From Sphingomonas sp. LHG3406-1 (lineage in GTDB: Bacteria > Pseudomonadota > Alphaproteobacteria > Sphingomonadales > Sphingomonadaceae), in assembly GCF_029637485.1 (NCBI RefSeq), contig NZ_CP069128.1:186001-250000 (forward strand): DNA of 64,000 nt, read 5' to 3'. The notes under the pieces were generated by a model. That model had not been told where the DNA came from, did no database searches, and saw only the letters and a list, made by a program, of their open reading frames with translations. Each line of letters begins with the position of its first letter. Positions within the stretch are counted from its first letter, which is position 1. Shown here in pieces: positions 40,616-50,453 of this stretch. A program made the position numbers and the translations under genes.

Positions 40616-41356
40616 TCAGGCGGGAAGCTGCAGCTCGCGCCGCTTGGACGGAAGCGCCCACCAGGGCGTGCCGGGGCTCAGATGATGCTCGCGGTGATAG
40701 CCGAAGTGGAAGCAGGTGAGCAGCGACAGCCAGGCCGGGAAATCGTTGCTGCGCGCGCGATGCTCGTCGGCGAACTCCGCTTCCTCGTGCCGGTGCGGCA
40801 GATAGGTGCCGAAGTAGAAGAGCTGCACCGAGGAGAGGATGGCCGGAAGCGCCCAGAACAGCAGGAGATTGGCGATCGGCGCCTTCAGCACCAGCACATA
40901 GGCGAGCACGAGGATATTGAGGATCAGATATTCACGAAGCCCGAAGTAGCGTTTCATGAAAGTCAGGTACCAGGGCCAGAAGCGCGTCGGATGATCGGCC
41001 GCGAAGTCCGGATCATGCTCGGTCCCGACATGCTTGTGGTGGTCGAAATGCTTGGGCCGGAGCCGGTCCATCCAGAAGCCGGCGTAGAGCAGCAGGGTCA
41101 GCCGCCCGAAGAAGAGGTTCACCCCCGGCCGTCCCGGCGCCAGGCTGCCGTGCATGGCGTCGTGCGCGACGATGAACAGGCCGACGCTCAGCCAGCTCAG
41201 CACGGCCACCAGCAGCGGTGCAGTGGTCAGCCACGCGCCTTCCAAGGGTAGGAAGAAGACGGCCCCGATGTGCAGGACGAGGAAGGCCGCGATGATGCCC
41301 GTGGCAAGGCCGAGCCCCACCATCGTCTGCCGCCGCCGCTCGATTTCGCCTGCCAT
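40616..41356 (-). CDS. crtW: Beta-carotene ketolase
   Basis: Membrane di-iron ketolase that adds keto groups at C4/C4' of beta-ionone rings, leading to canthaxanthin or astaxanthin. 246 residues from the ATG at 41356; the open frame runs on upstream without homology. The three histidine clusters are FIVAHDAMHGSLAPGRPG, FDHHKHVGTEHDPDF and YHREHHLSPGTPWWALP, with LPHRH between. Four helices are visible. crtX follows four bases later. No crtY, crtI, crtB or crtZ is in the window, so the pathway is split on the genome. Confidence 0.93.
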   Translation of the reverse strand: MAGEIERRRQTMVGLGLATGIIAAFLVLHIGAVFFLPLEGAWLTTAPLLVAVLSWLSVGLFIVAHDAMHGSLAPGRPGVNLFFGRLTLLLYAGFWMDRLRPKHFDHHKHVGTEHDPDFAADHPTRFWPWYLTFMKRYFGLREYLILNILVLAYVLVLKAPIANLLLFWALPAILSSVQLFYFGTYLPHRHEEAEFADEHRARSNDFPAWLSLLTCFHFGYHREHHLSPGTPWWALPSKRRELQLPA

Positions 41357-41473
41357 GACGGCGATATAGCCATGGCGGGCGCTTCGTGCCACGCTTGTCG
41401 GGCCAGGGCGGACCAAAGACTGCCCGCCGGCCGGTGCCTGCGTCATGCCTGAAGCTTCTGGGGGAAGAACTGC

Positions 41474-41890
41474 ATGCTCGGAGAATTCCGTTCGTTCATC
41501 AATCGCGGCAACGTCCTCGGCCTTGCGGTCGGCGTCATCATCGGCGCGGCCTTCGGCACGATCGTCAGCAGCCTGACCGACGACATCATCATGCCGCTGA
41601 TCGGTGCGGCCACCGGGGGCCTCGACTTCTCGAGCAAGTTCGTTCTTTTGGGCGACATACCCGCCACCTACGCCGGCTCGCCGACCGACTATGCGGCGCT
41701 GAAGAAGGCCGGGGTGCCGATGCTCGGCTGGGGCAAGTTCCTGACCACGGTTGTCAGCTTCCTGCTGCTCGCCTTCATCGTCTTCCTGATCGTCCGCACC
41801 GCCGCGAAGGTGATGCGCGAGGAAGAGGCGGCGGCCCCGCCCGAGGAAGTGCTGCTGCTCCGCGAGATTCGCGACTCGCTTCGGCGCTAG
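41474..41890 (+). CDS. mscL: Large-conductance mechanosensitive channel
   Basis: Pressure-release channel opened by membrane tension. 138 residues: N-terminal helix and gate (MLGEFRSFINRGNVLGLAVG, VIIGAAFGTIVSSL), a periplasmic loop longer than in E. coli (KFVLLGDIPATYAGSPTDYAALKK), the second helix (FLTTVVSFLLLAFIVFLIVR) and a C-terminal helix bundle (EEVLLLREIRDSLRR). Lies alone on the plus strand, overlapping the next minus-strand gene by four bases at the 3' ends. Confidence 0.95.
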   Translation: MLGEFRSFINRGNVLGLAVGVIIGAAFGTIVSSLTDDIIMPLIGAATGGLDFSSKFVLLGDIPATYAGSPTDYAALKKAGVPMLGWGKFLTTVVSFLLLAFIVFLIVRTAAKVMREEEAAAPPEEVLLLREIRDSLRR

Positions 41891-42285
41891 AAGACGGTCG
41901 GATCCTCGAGCCCTGACACGGCCAGCGGGACGGCGAACACGCCCTCCCGCTGACCCGGACGGCGCACGGGAAGCGCGTTCGACCCGCCATTGTCGGCGGT
42001 GCGCTCCGGCGCGTCGGAGATGGTGGTGGTGACGGTCACGTAGACGAGATCGTCGGACGAGCGCTCGGCGCGCCCGGACTTGGGTTGAGCCTTGCCCTTC
42101 GAGGCCTCGGCACGTCGTGGCAAGGGCGCCGCGGCCACACTTGCCTTTGCCTGCGCTCCACCTTGCACCCAGGCCGCCGCCGCCTTCTCCCGGGCGGCTG
42201 GCGTTTCGGCCTGCCGGGAAGGCGCGTCCGTGCAGCCCGCCAGAACGGCGGCCATCAGGACAATGGCGCATGCTTTCCCCTGCAT
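41887..42285 (-). CDS. Putative lipoprotein
   Basis: Unrecognised. I take the ATG at 42285 (132 residues, GGGGA close upstream); an ATG at 42300 adds five. The signal MQGKACAIVLMAAVLAGC ends in lipobox LAGC. The mature part is mostly low-complexity (Ala, Lys, Arg, Gln; residues 25-75), then DDLVYVTVTTTISDAPERTA and a short tail. The basic disordered stretch after the lipid anchor could reach through peptidoglycan. It is convergent with mscL. Confidence 0.75.
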   Translation of the reverse strand: MQGKACAIVLMAAVLAGCTDAPSRQAETPAAREKAAAAWVQGGAQAKASVAAAPLPRRAEASKGKAQPKSGRAERSSDDLVYVTVTTTISDAPERTADNGGSNALPVRRPGQREGVFAVPLAVSGLEDPTVF

Positions 42286-42382
42286 CGCTTCCCCACTCAT
42301 TCACGTCGCGTAACGAACGGCTAAGTGAACAAGCGTTGTCTGAAACTGAACGGCTTGTTGTCTTTCGTTCAGCTTCGCGTGC

Positions 42383-44361
<1,979 letters not shown>

Positions 44362-44408
44362 CCCGTCCTCCGATCTGCCTCCAAGTTCGGGCAGTCGAGG
44401 GGGACGAC

Positions 44409-44564
44409 ATGCAGAAGAAGGCAGCATTCAGCGTCGGTGCGTTCCTGCTGGTGGCGGGCTTCGTCTGGGTCGTGTTCGACAATCTGGCGCTCGGCCTGAT
44501 CTTCGGCTTCTTCGCGGGCGGAATCGCCGCAGCCCGCAAGCAGGCAGGGGAACGCCAGCAATGA
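44409..44564 (+). CDS. Small hydrophobic protein
   Basis: A 51-residue protein starting MQKKAAFSVGAFLLVAGFVW; two close hydrophobic stretches (about residues 7-24 and 27-42) and a basic tail (AARKQAGERQQ). The frame is open far upstream through tgt, but the ATG at 44409 with GGGGGACG before it is the likely start. The stop overlaps the next ATG by four bases (ATGA), strong support that it is a real, coupled gene. Function unknown. Confidence 0.7.
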   Translation: MQKKAAFSVGAFLLVAGFVWVVFDNLALGLIFGFFAGGIAAARKQAGERQQ

Positions 44565-45283
44565 CCCCGCCGCCGGCGGGCACCTCCAGCGAGGGCCGCC
44601 TCCGCTTCGCCGATCTGGCCGAGGAGACCACCGGATTCGGCGAGCTCGAGTATCGCACCTTTCGCGATCTCCTGGTGCGACCCCGCGACGTGCTGATCGC
44701 CTATCTCGAGCGCGGGCCGACGGCGGGCGGTCGCTATGCCCGGCCGTTCGGCTTCTACCTGGCGCTGTGCGGCGTGCTCATGTTCTACATGTTCCTGATG
44801 GGCGGCCTCAAGGGGATCATCGAACAACAGCCCGCCGAGACTCTCGAACGCTGGATCAAGGCATCGGGCAAGAGCCGCGAGCTGTTCATCGACGATGCCG
44901 ACGGCTGGATGGGCCTGGTCGCCGTGCCGCTGATGTCGGTGTTCTACGTCGCCTTCGGAGCGCCGCTGATCCGCTGGTGGAGCGGCCTCGACTGGCGTCG
45001 CTCGATGCGCGCCACGCTCGTCCTGCTGTGCGCCTGGACGGTGCCGATCCTGTTCCTGGGACCGCTGCCGATGATGGATAGCCTCAAGCTCATTGCCAGC
45101 CTCGTCATGTACGTGGCCCTGATCGTCGCTTTCCTCCGAACGGGCCGCGGCATCTGGTTCGATCGCTGGCCGGGTGGGCTGGGCAAGGGCCTGTTGTTCC
45201 TCTTCGCCATTTTGGTGTCGTCCTGGGTATCGATGATCCCCGTCTTCAACATCGGGCTGCTCGGGGCGCTTTACGGCCACTGA
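44561..45283 (+). CDS. Membrane protein resembling DUF3667
   Basis: A 240-residue protein with a soluble N-terminus and about five hydrophobic helices. The stretch YRTFRDLLVRPRDVLIAYLE then RYARPFGFYLALCGVLMFYM resembles DUF3667, but the N-terminal zinc ribbon of that family is missing. Helices are at about residues 60-80, 125-145, 157-175, 180-197 and 212-232. It starts at an ATG overlapping the upstream stop. Function unknown. Confidence 0.8.
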   Translation: MTPPPAGTSSEGRLRFADLAEETTGFGELEYRTFRDLLVRPRDVLIAYLERGPTAGGRYARPFGFYLALCGVLMFYMFLMGGLKGIIEQQPAETLERWIKASGKSRELFIDDADGWMGLVAVPLMSVFYVAFGAPLIRWWSGLDWRRSMRATLVLLCAWTVPILFLGPLPMMDSLKLIASLVMYVALIVAFLRTGRGIWFDRWPGGLGKGLLFLFAILVSSWVSMIPVFNIGLLGALYGH

Positions 45284-45333
45284 CGCACGGGCGGCGCGAG
45301 GAACCTGCGCCGGCCTCCTTCCGTTGCTTAGCC

Positions 45334-46377
45334 ATGGCCAATCATGTTCGCGCCGTCGAGGAACCCCGCTGGAACGCACGGGTGATTGCGCGGCACAAGA
45401 TGACTTACCGTGACGGGCCGTCGGACGAGGACGACCGGCCGCCGCATGTCCGCGCCGCGTCCGGCCTCAGCCCGTTTCGCGAATGCCTTGCCGTCATCCA
45501 GGATGACGCCAACTGGCTGGCCCTGATCGATGCCGACCAGCAGATCACCGCCGTTCCCCTGCCGCCGAGCCCGGCCGGCGACCGCGTGTTCAGCGAGACG
45601 CGCGGCAACAAGGACGATAAATACGACCTCGAAGCCTGTGTCACCGTCACGAGCGGCGACGAGTGCGAGCTGGTCGGCTTCTCCTCGGGGTCGCGCGCAG
45701 AGCGCGAATGGGTGCTGCGGGTGCGCGAGCAAGAGCAGGGCGGCGAGCTGAACGCCGAGTTCGTGCCCGCACCAGGCTTCTATGCCGCCATGCGCGAGCA
45801 CAAGGCGTTCAGCGGCGCCGGGCTCAATATCGAGGGTGCACTGTCACTCGACCACGATCGCATCCGCCTGTTCCAGCGTGGCAATGCCGACCCGTGCGAC
45901 GGCCTCGATCCGGTCGACGCCACGGCCGATTTCTCCTGGCAGGCGCTGTGCGAGCATTTGAGCGGACCCGACCGGACTTCGCCGCCAGCGCTGCAGAATG
46001 TCCGCAGCTACGATCTCGGGAGGCTCGGCGGCGTCCGGCTGACCTTCTCGGACGCCGAACATCTCGGCGCCGGCCGGGTTCTCTTCTCCGCATCCGCCGA
46101 AGATTCGTCCTCGGGCGAGATCAAGGGGTCGGTGCTCGGCATCATCGAGGCGGACGGTGAGGCACGATGGACCCACCTGACCGACGAACATGGGGGACCC
46201 TTCGAGGGCAAGATCGAAGGGCTGACGCTTGACCAGCACGACAAGGCGAAGGTCTACTTCGTGATCGACGACGATGACGAGGACACGCCCTCTTGCATCT
46301 TCCACGCGGTGGTGAGCGAAGAGATGCTCTTGGGCAGGGCGGAGGAACCGTTCGACACGCTGCACCATCGCATGTGA
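45334..46377 (+). CDS. Uncharacterised soluble protein, possibly beta-propeller
   Basis: A 347-residue acidic protein without signal peptide or membrane helix. I do not recognise it. Repeated strands with loops ending in GD or DxD (DECELVGFSSGSRAEREWVL, GGVRLTFSDAEHLGAGRVLF, SVLGIIEADGEARW, HDKAKVYFVIDDDDEDTPSC) look like blades of a propeller. SASAEDSSSGEIKGS and FVIDDDDED resemble phytase-like or strictosidine-like propellers in style only. It is a single gene with a free promoter region upstream of only 50 bases. Confidence 0.75.
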   Translation: MANHVRAVEEPRWNARVIARHKMTYRDGPSDEDDRPPHVRAASGLSPFRECLAVIQDDANWLALIDADQQITAVPLPPSPAGDRVFSETRGNKDDKYDLEACVTVTSGDECELVGFSSGSRAEREWVLRVREQEQGGELNAEFVPAPGFYAAMREHKAFSGAGLNIEGALSLDHDRIRLFQRGNADPCDGLDPVDATADFSWQALCEHLSGPDRTSPPALQNVRSYDLGRLGGVRLTFSDAEHLGAGRVLFSASAEDSSSGEIKGSVLGIIEADGEARWTHLTDEHGGPFEGKIEGLTLDQHDKAKVYFVIDDDDEDTPSCIFHAVVSEEMLLGRAEEPFDTLHHRM

Positions 46378-46624
46378 GCCATGCCGGCTTGAGGCGCCTT
46401 CGCGCAGAAGCTGCAGAAAGAGGCTGTAAACAGCTGCAGTCCCGGCATTCCGCTCTCTGGCCTGATAGATGAGCCGCCGATCTAGAGTGACGATTGTGGC
46501 GGTAAATCAACAGCGTGCCATTCTTGCCAATTTTTAGAGCCTTTGACTTGCTGTCTTGAGGTTCCGGCGATTAATTGCGCGATGCAAGGCAGGGGCCTTG
46601 CCAGTCTTAACCGGGGGAAATTTC

Positions 46625-47155
46625 GTGAAGCGCTCCATTATTCTTGCCGCTGCTGCAGCGGCCTCTTTCGGCGTGACCGGCTGCGCCACCGTCATGAACG
46701 GCACCAGCCAGCCCGTCTCGTTCCGCTCGGATCCGGACGGCGCCGTGATCAAGCTGGTGACCGGTCCTTCCTGCACCACGCCGTGCAAGTTCGACATGAA
46801 GCGCGGTTCGGACTCGATGGCGACCTACAGCCGGGCCGGCTACAAGCCCGTTGAAGTCTACATCCAGAGCCGCATGGGCGGGTCGACCTTTGGCAACATT
46901 CTCGCCGGCGGAGTCATCGGTGCGGTTGTCGACGGTTCGAACGGTGCGTCGAACCACCTCTATCCCAATCCGGTGTTCGTGCGCCTGGTTCCGGAAGGCT
47001 CGACTGGCGAGCCGATGCTGCTCGACAAGAACGGCAAGGAAATCAGCACCGTGGCTGCGTACAATGCCAAGGTCGCCGATGACGTGCTGAAGGGCCTCGA
47101 GAAGCAGGGTCTCTACGCCAAGGGCCAGGCCGGCAATCAGATCGGCTCGAAGTAA
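46625..47155 (+). CDS. Putative lipoprotein with PEGA-like domain
   Basis: A 176-residue protein from the GTG at 46625, with GGGGGAAA seven bases upstream. Signal MKRSIILAAAAAASFGVTGC, lipobox VTGC. The mature start ATVMNGTSQPVSFRSDPDGA then VIKLVTGPSCTTPCKFDM is the usual PEGA-like surface-associated fold, with a Cys pair. A Gly-rich stretch (GGSTFGNILAGGVIGAVVDG) could insert in a membrane. The 247-base region upstream (46378-46624) has no gene; it holds a TTGACT at about 46548 but no convincing -10. A terminator follows the stop. Confidence 0.85.
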   Translation: MKRSIILAAAAAASFGVTGCATVMNGTSQPVSFRSDPDGAVIKLVTGPSCTTPCKFDMKRGSDSMATYSRAGYKPVEVYIQSRMGGSTFGNILAGGVIGAVVDGSNGASNHLYPNPVFVRLVPEGSTGEPMLLDKNGKEISTVAAYNAKVADDVLKGLEKQGLYAKGQAGNQIGSK

Positions 47156-47166
47156 GTCTCCAAGAG

Positions 47167-47199
47167 GGAAGGGCTGGTCCGCGGATCAGCCCTTCCTTC
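47167..47199. terminator. Bidirectional terminator-like hairpin
   Basis: GGAAGGGCTG at 47167-47176 pairs with CAGCCCTTCC at 47187-47196; inner bases GTCC/GGAT extend the stem. The tail CTTCGTTC is only partly T-rich. Lies between convergent genes ending at 47155 and 47216. Confidence 0.6.
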
Positions 47200-47215
47200 G
47201 TTCAAGGCCGCAGCC

Positions 47216-47482
47216 TCAGGCCGACGCCAATTCGTCCGCCTTGTCGAGGATGTCGAGCTCGCGCAGCAGGTGATCGACGCTGCGAGTCATTTCCGGCAGG
47301 AAGGTGATCTGATGGCGGGCGCCACGGTAGCTTTCCACCATCAGGATTGCGTCAAGTAGGACGCGCACCACGTCGCTCTCCGCGTCCTCCAGTTCGCCCA
47401 GCCGCTGCAGCTTCTGAAGAACCTTGATCCTGGCGGCCTGCGGATCGGCGAGAGCCTCGGAGCGGGCGATCTTCCACGTCAT
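47216..47482 (-). CDS. Small helical protein, unknown function
   Basis: An 88-residue, acidic, all-helical protein (MTWKIARSEALADPQAARIK then VLQKLQRLGELEDAESDVVRV). No signal, membrane helix or known motif. The second half (FLPEMTRSVDHLLRELDILD) suggests a helical pair. AAGGAGTAG lies six bases before the ATG, so it is translated well. Stands alone on the minus strand. Confidence 0.75.
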   Translation of the reverse strand: MTWKIARSEALADPQAARIKVLQKLQRLGELEDAESDVVRVLLDAILMVESYRGARHQITFLPEMTRSVDHLLRELDILDKADELASA

Positions 47483-47579
47483 GGGCTACTCCTTGCAAGC
47501 GAGTAGCTTAGCCCATGAACGGGCAGAGGGTGAGTTCGTCTCGTCGTGCCAGCGAGTCGGCGCGGCGTTGATGGTCCGG

Positions 47580-47942
47580 TTAACCCTTAACTTCGTCGAG
47601 GAAGGCGTGAACCGTCTCGCTCGGGCGGCAGAGGCGCGCACGATCGCCGACGACGACGATCGGGCGATTAAGCAGGATCGGATGCTTGGCGACCGCGTCG
47701 AGCAGGGCGTCGTCATCCTTCGCCGGATCGCCGAGTCCAAGCTCCGCAAATGGCGTGCCCTTCTCGCGCAGCAGGTCGCGCAGCGGAACGCCGGCCATGC
47801 GGGCAAGGTCGCGAACCTCGTCGCGGGTCGGCGGCGTCTTCAGATATTCGATCACCCGCGGCTCGATCCCGTGCTCGCGCAGGAAGGCGAGCACGTTGCG
47901 GGAGGTGCCGCAGGCGGGGTTGTGGTAAATGATCGCGTCCAT
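47580..47942 (-). CDS. arsC: Arsenate reductase (glutaredoxin-dependent) ArsC family
   Basis: A 120-residue ArsC: thioredoxin fold with Cys11 in IIYHNPACGTSRN, the arginine in VIEYLKTPPTR and the second in HPILLNRPIVVVGDRARLCR. All three arginines that line the arsenate pocket can be placed. The first ATG (47942) follows a possible GTG (47948). It is not next to arsB, arsR or acr3, so it may be a related reductase such as Spx-like YffB; the GTSRN motif favours ArsC. Confidence 0.88.
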   Translation of the reverse strand: MDAIIYHNPACGTSRNVLAFLREHGIEPRVIEYLKTPPTRDEVRDLARMAGVPLRDLLREKGTPFAELGLGDPAKDDDALLDAVAKHPILLNRPIVVVGDRARLCRPSETVHAFLDEVKG

Positions 47943-47995
47943 GGGCACGCGCTTAGCGCGTCAGCCGTGACGGGTCGATGACGCGCCGGGGCGGA

Positions 47996-48238
47996 TCAGG
48001 ACGGCGGGCGCGACGGCTCGATCGGGCGGTTCACGTCGAGCTGGCGCGAAGTGGCGAAATCCTCGGCCTGCTGCTTGTCGCGGGCCCAGTCTTCCGGATA
48101 CTTGCAGACCCGGGTGCGGCTCATCCGCGTGCCCGTATCCTCGATCGTCCGGCAGACCTTCTTGGGCTTCACGTCGGCCGTTGCCGGCGGCGTCGCCGCA
48201 GCCTGAAGGCTCAAGAGCAATGTCGCCGCGATGATCAT
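47996..48238 (-). CDS. Small secreted protein
   Basis: An 80-residue protein with a signal peptide (MIIAATLLLSLQAAATPPAT). The mature part KKVCRTIEDTGTRMSRTRVC is a pattern with two cysteines that I have seen in many small sphingomonad proteins; a disulphide is likely. Ends with a Pro-rich tail. Function unknown. A GGGGGG stretch precedes the ATG. Confidence 0.78.
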   Translation of the reverse strand: MIIAATLLLSLQAAATPPATADVKPKKVCRTIEDTGTRMSRTRVCKYPEDWARDKQQAEDFATSRQLDVNRPIEPSRPPS

Positions 48239-48307
48239 ACGCTTACCCCCCTGGTGGTGAGGAGGGCAGCCTAGGCAATCGCCCGTGGCGCGTCCACCCG
48301 CCTCGCG

Positions 48308-49699
48308 TCAGCCGAGCGACACCGAAAGGAAGCTCGGCAGCGGCCCGTTCCAACCATCCTCGTCGGCCGGCGCTGCCGGGGCGGGGCGCGTCTCCCTGGC
48401 GGGCGCCGGAGCCGGAGCCGGAGCCGGAACCGAAGCCGAAGCCGAAGCCGAAGCCGGCTTCGCTGCCTTCTCGCGGCGGGGCTGGGATTCTTCGTCCGCA
48501 GGCCGGGAGGTCGACCTGGAGCGGCGGCGGGGCTTGGCTTCGGCGATCGGCGTCTCGGCCTCGATCGTACCCGGCCCTTCGGCGTCGACCTTGCCCGCAC
48601 GGGGAATCTTGCCGCCGGTCAGCTTCTCGATCTGCGACACGGCTTCGCTGTCTTCACGGGTGGCGAGAGTGAAGGCTTTGCCCTTGGCGCCGGCGCGACC
48701 GGTGCGGCCGATCCGGTGAACATAATCGTCCGGCTGCCACGGCACGTCGAAGTTGAAGACGTGGCTCACGCCCTTGATGTCGAGCCCGCGGGCGGCGACG
48801 TCGGAGGCGACCAGGATGTTTATCTCGCCGCCCTTGAAGCGGTCGAGCTCGGCGATCCGCGCCGCCTGCTCCATGTCGCCATGGATCTGACCGACCGCAA
48901 AACCCGAGCGCTTGAGGCTGGTGGACAGTTCGCGCACCGTGGTCTTGCGATTGCAGAAGATGATGGCGGTGGTGACGTCCTCGGCGCGGAGCAGGTCGCG
49001 AAGCACCTCGCGTTTCTTGTCCGAGCGTGTCTCGACCAGCTGCGCGTCGATGTTGAGATTGGCACTGGCCGGCCGCGCCACCTCAATCCGGCGCGGGTCG
49101 GTCAGGAACTTGGCCGCCAGCTTCTGGATCGGCGCGGGCATGGTCGCCGAGAAGAGCAGGGTCTGCCGCTGCTTGGGAAGCTTGGTGCAGATCTCCTCGA
49201 TGTCGGGGATGAAGCCCATGTCGAGCATCCGGTCCGCCTCGTCGATGACCAGCAGGTCGCAGCCGGTGAGCAGGATCTTGCCGCGGCCGAACAAGTCCAT
49301 CAGCCGGCCTGGCGTCGCGATTAGAACGTCAACGCCCTTTTCCAGCGCCTTGACCTGATCGCCCATCTGCACGCCGCCGATCAGCAGGGCCATCGAGAGC
49401 TTGTGATACTTGCCGTACTTCTCGAAATTCTCGGCGACCTGGGCGGCCAATTCGCGGGTTGGTTCGAGGATCAGGCTGCGCGGCATGCGCGCCCGGCTGC
49501 GACCCTCGCCGAGGATGTCGATCATCGGCAGCACGAAGGCGGCGGTCTTGCCGGTGCCGGTCTGGGCGATCCCGATCAGGTCCTTGCCCATCAGCACGGG
49601 CGGAATGGCGCCGGCCTGAATCGGGGTCGGTTCGGTGTAGCCGCTGTCGCCGATGGCGCGCAGCAGGTCGTCGGAAAGGCCGAGATCGGCAAATGGCAT
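48308..49699 (-). CDS. DEAD-box ATP-dependent RNA helicase (RhlE-like)
   Basis: A 463-residue helicase. Q motif FADLGLSDDLLRAIGDSGY, Walker A AQTGTGKTAAF, DEAD box VIDEADRMLDMGFIP, SAT in LLFSATMPAPI, motif V in VASDVAARGLDIKGV and motif VI in YVHRIGRTGRAGAKG are intact. The C-terminal 80 residues are disordered: basic Arg/Ser, then Ala-Ser and Ala-Pro dipeptide repeats encoded by a hexanucleotide tandem. Start ATG at 49699 rather than TTG 49702. RhlE-type helicases unwind structured RNA in ribosome assembly and RNA decay. Confidence 0.94.
   Translation of the reverse strand: MPFADLGLSDDLLRAIGDSGYTEPTPIQAGAIPPVLMGKDLIGIAQTGTGKTAAFVLPMIDILGEGRSRARMPRSLILEPTRELAAQVAENFEKYGKYHKLSMALLIGGVQMGDQVKALEKGVDVLIATPGRLMDLFGRGKILLTGCDLLVIDEADRMLDMGFIPDIEEICTKLPKQRQTLLFSATMPAPIQKLAAKFLTDPRRIEVARPASANLNIDAQLVETRSDKKREVLRDLLRAEDVTTAIIFCNRKTTVRELSTSLKRSGFAVGQIHGDMEQAARIAELDRFKGGEINILVASDVAARGLDIKGVSHVFNFDVPWQPDDYVHRIGRTGRAGAKGKAFTLATREDSEAVSQIEKLTGGKIPRAGKVDAEGPGTIEAETPIAEAKPRRRSRSTSRPADEESQPRREKAAKPASASASASVPAPAPAPAPARETRPAPAAPADEDGWNGPLPSFLSVSLG
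48405..48458. repeat. Hexanucleotide tandem repeat inside the helicase gene
   Basis: Nine hexamers in a row: GCCGGA four times, ACCGAA once, GCCGAA three times, then GCCGGC. On the minus strand they encode the Ala-Ser and Ala-Pro dipeptides of the helicase tail. The 6-base period keeps the frame, so length changes would only alter tail length. Confidence 0.9.
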
Positions 49700-49812
49700 C
49701 AAATAGTCCGGTCAGAAGAGGAGCGGCCGGCCCAATTCATGGCCCGCCAGGCGCTTCGCGCCGTGCGCCAGACGCTCGCGCAAGTCAAGGAAAGCGCAAC
49801 GCCAGCGCAAAG

Positions 49813-50235
49813 CTAGAGCGGTTTCGAAACCATCCGCCGGAACTTCTCAATGCGGCATGAGCCGCCGATGCGGCTGCGGATCTCGTCCCGCTTGGCGCAG
49901 ATGCGATCGTCGCTCGGCTGGATGTAGAAGTTGCCATAGAAATCGAGCGTCGGACAGTCGTCGTCCATCCGCGCCCGGATCCGGGAGCGGTCGCGGAGGA
50001 GGAAGTCGATGGAGCGCTCGTTCGCCAGCGCGGCCGCGACGATAGCGTCGGACTCGATGCACTTGGGCCCCTTCTTCTCCTCCCAGCGAAGCGGCCGGGC
50101 GACCCTCGGCCGGACAACCGGCACACGCAGGATCACCTCCTGTCGCACCACCAGCCGGCTTACCGCCACGGGGCCGGTACCCTGCCAGCCGGCCAGGCTG
50201 GCAATCCACGTCAAGATGGGAAGGGACAGGATCAT
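49813..50235 (-). CDS. Conserved small secreted/anchored protein
   Basis: A 140-residue protein from the ATG at 50235. N-terminus MILSLPILTWIASLAGWQG is a signal or anchor. The body has a basic Pro/Arg part (VILRVPVVRPRVARPLRWEE), KGPKCIESDAIVAAALANER, then SIDFLLRDRSRIRARMDDDC and the end GSCRIEKFRRM. Three cysteines could pair. I recognise this as a recurrent sphingomonad hypothetical but know no function. The upstream 218 bases to sapC on the other strand hold no gene. Confidence 0.78.
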   Translation of the reverse strand: MILSLPILTWIASLAGWQGTGPVAVSRLVVRQEVILRVPVVRPRVARPLRWEEKKGPKCIESDAIVAAALANERSIDFLLRDRSRIRARMDDDCPTLDFYGNFYIQPSDDRICAKRDEIRSRIGGSCRIEKFRRMVSKPL

Positions 50236-50453
50236 GCGGGTGGGAGCGGCCTTCGCTGGAGCGGGGAAGGGAGGGGGTGGTTGCCTTGATCTGTGGGCGC
50301 CGCGTTGAACTTCACCTGAACCTCGGTGCGCCACGTCTTGCAACGTCGGGTGCCAGTCTTGCAAGCCGGCCCAAGCCCGCATAGAGGCGCGGCGCAGAAC
50401 CATCTGCGGGGGTCGGCTGGGCGCCGAGCCCGTTTTTCCAGGAGAGACTTTTC

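Noticed and set aside
41357..42304. Upstream extension of the crtW frame
   Set aside because: Basic, repetitive sequence opposite mscL and a lipoprotein; CrtW proteins begin at the ATG at 41356.
46378..46624. 247-base gap with two AGCTGCAG copies
   Set aside because: Two short direct repeats and a TTGACT without a clear -10. I see no RNA fold or gene I can support.
47580..47942. Arsenic resistance island
   Set aside because: Only the ArsC-like gene is present; no arsR, arsB/acr3 or arsH nearby.
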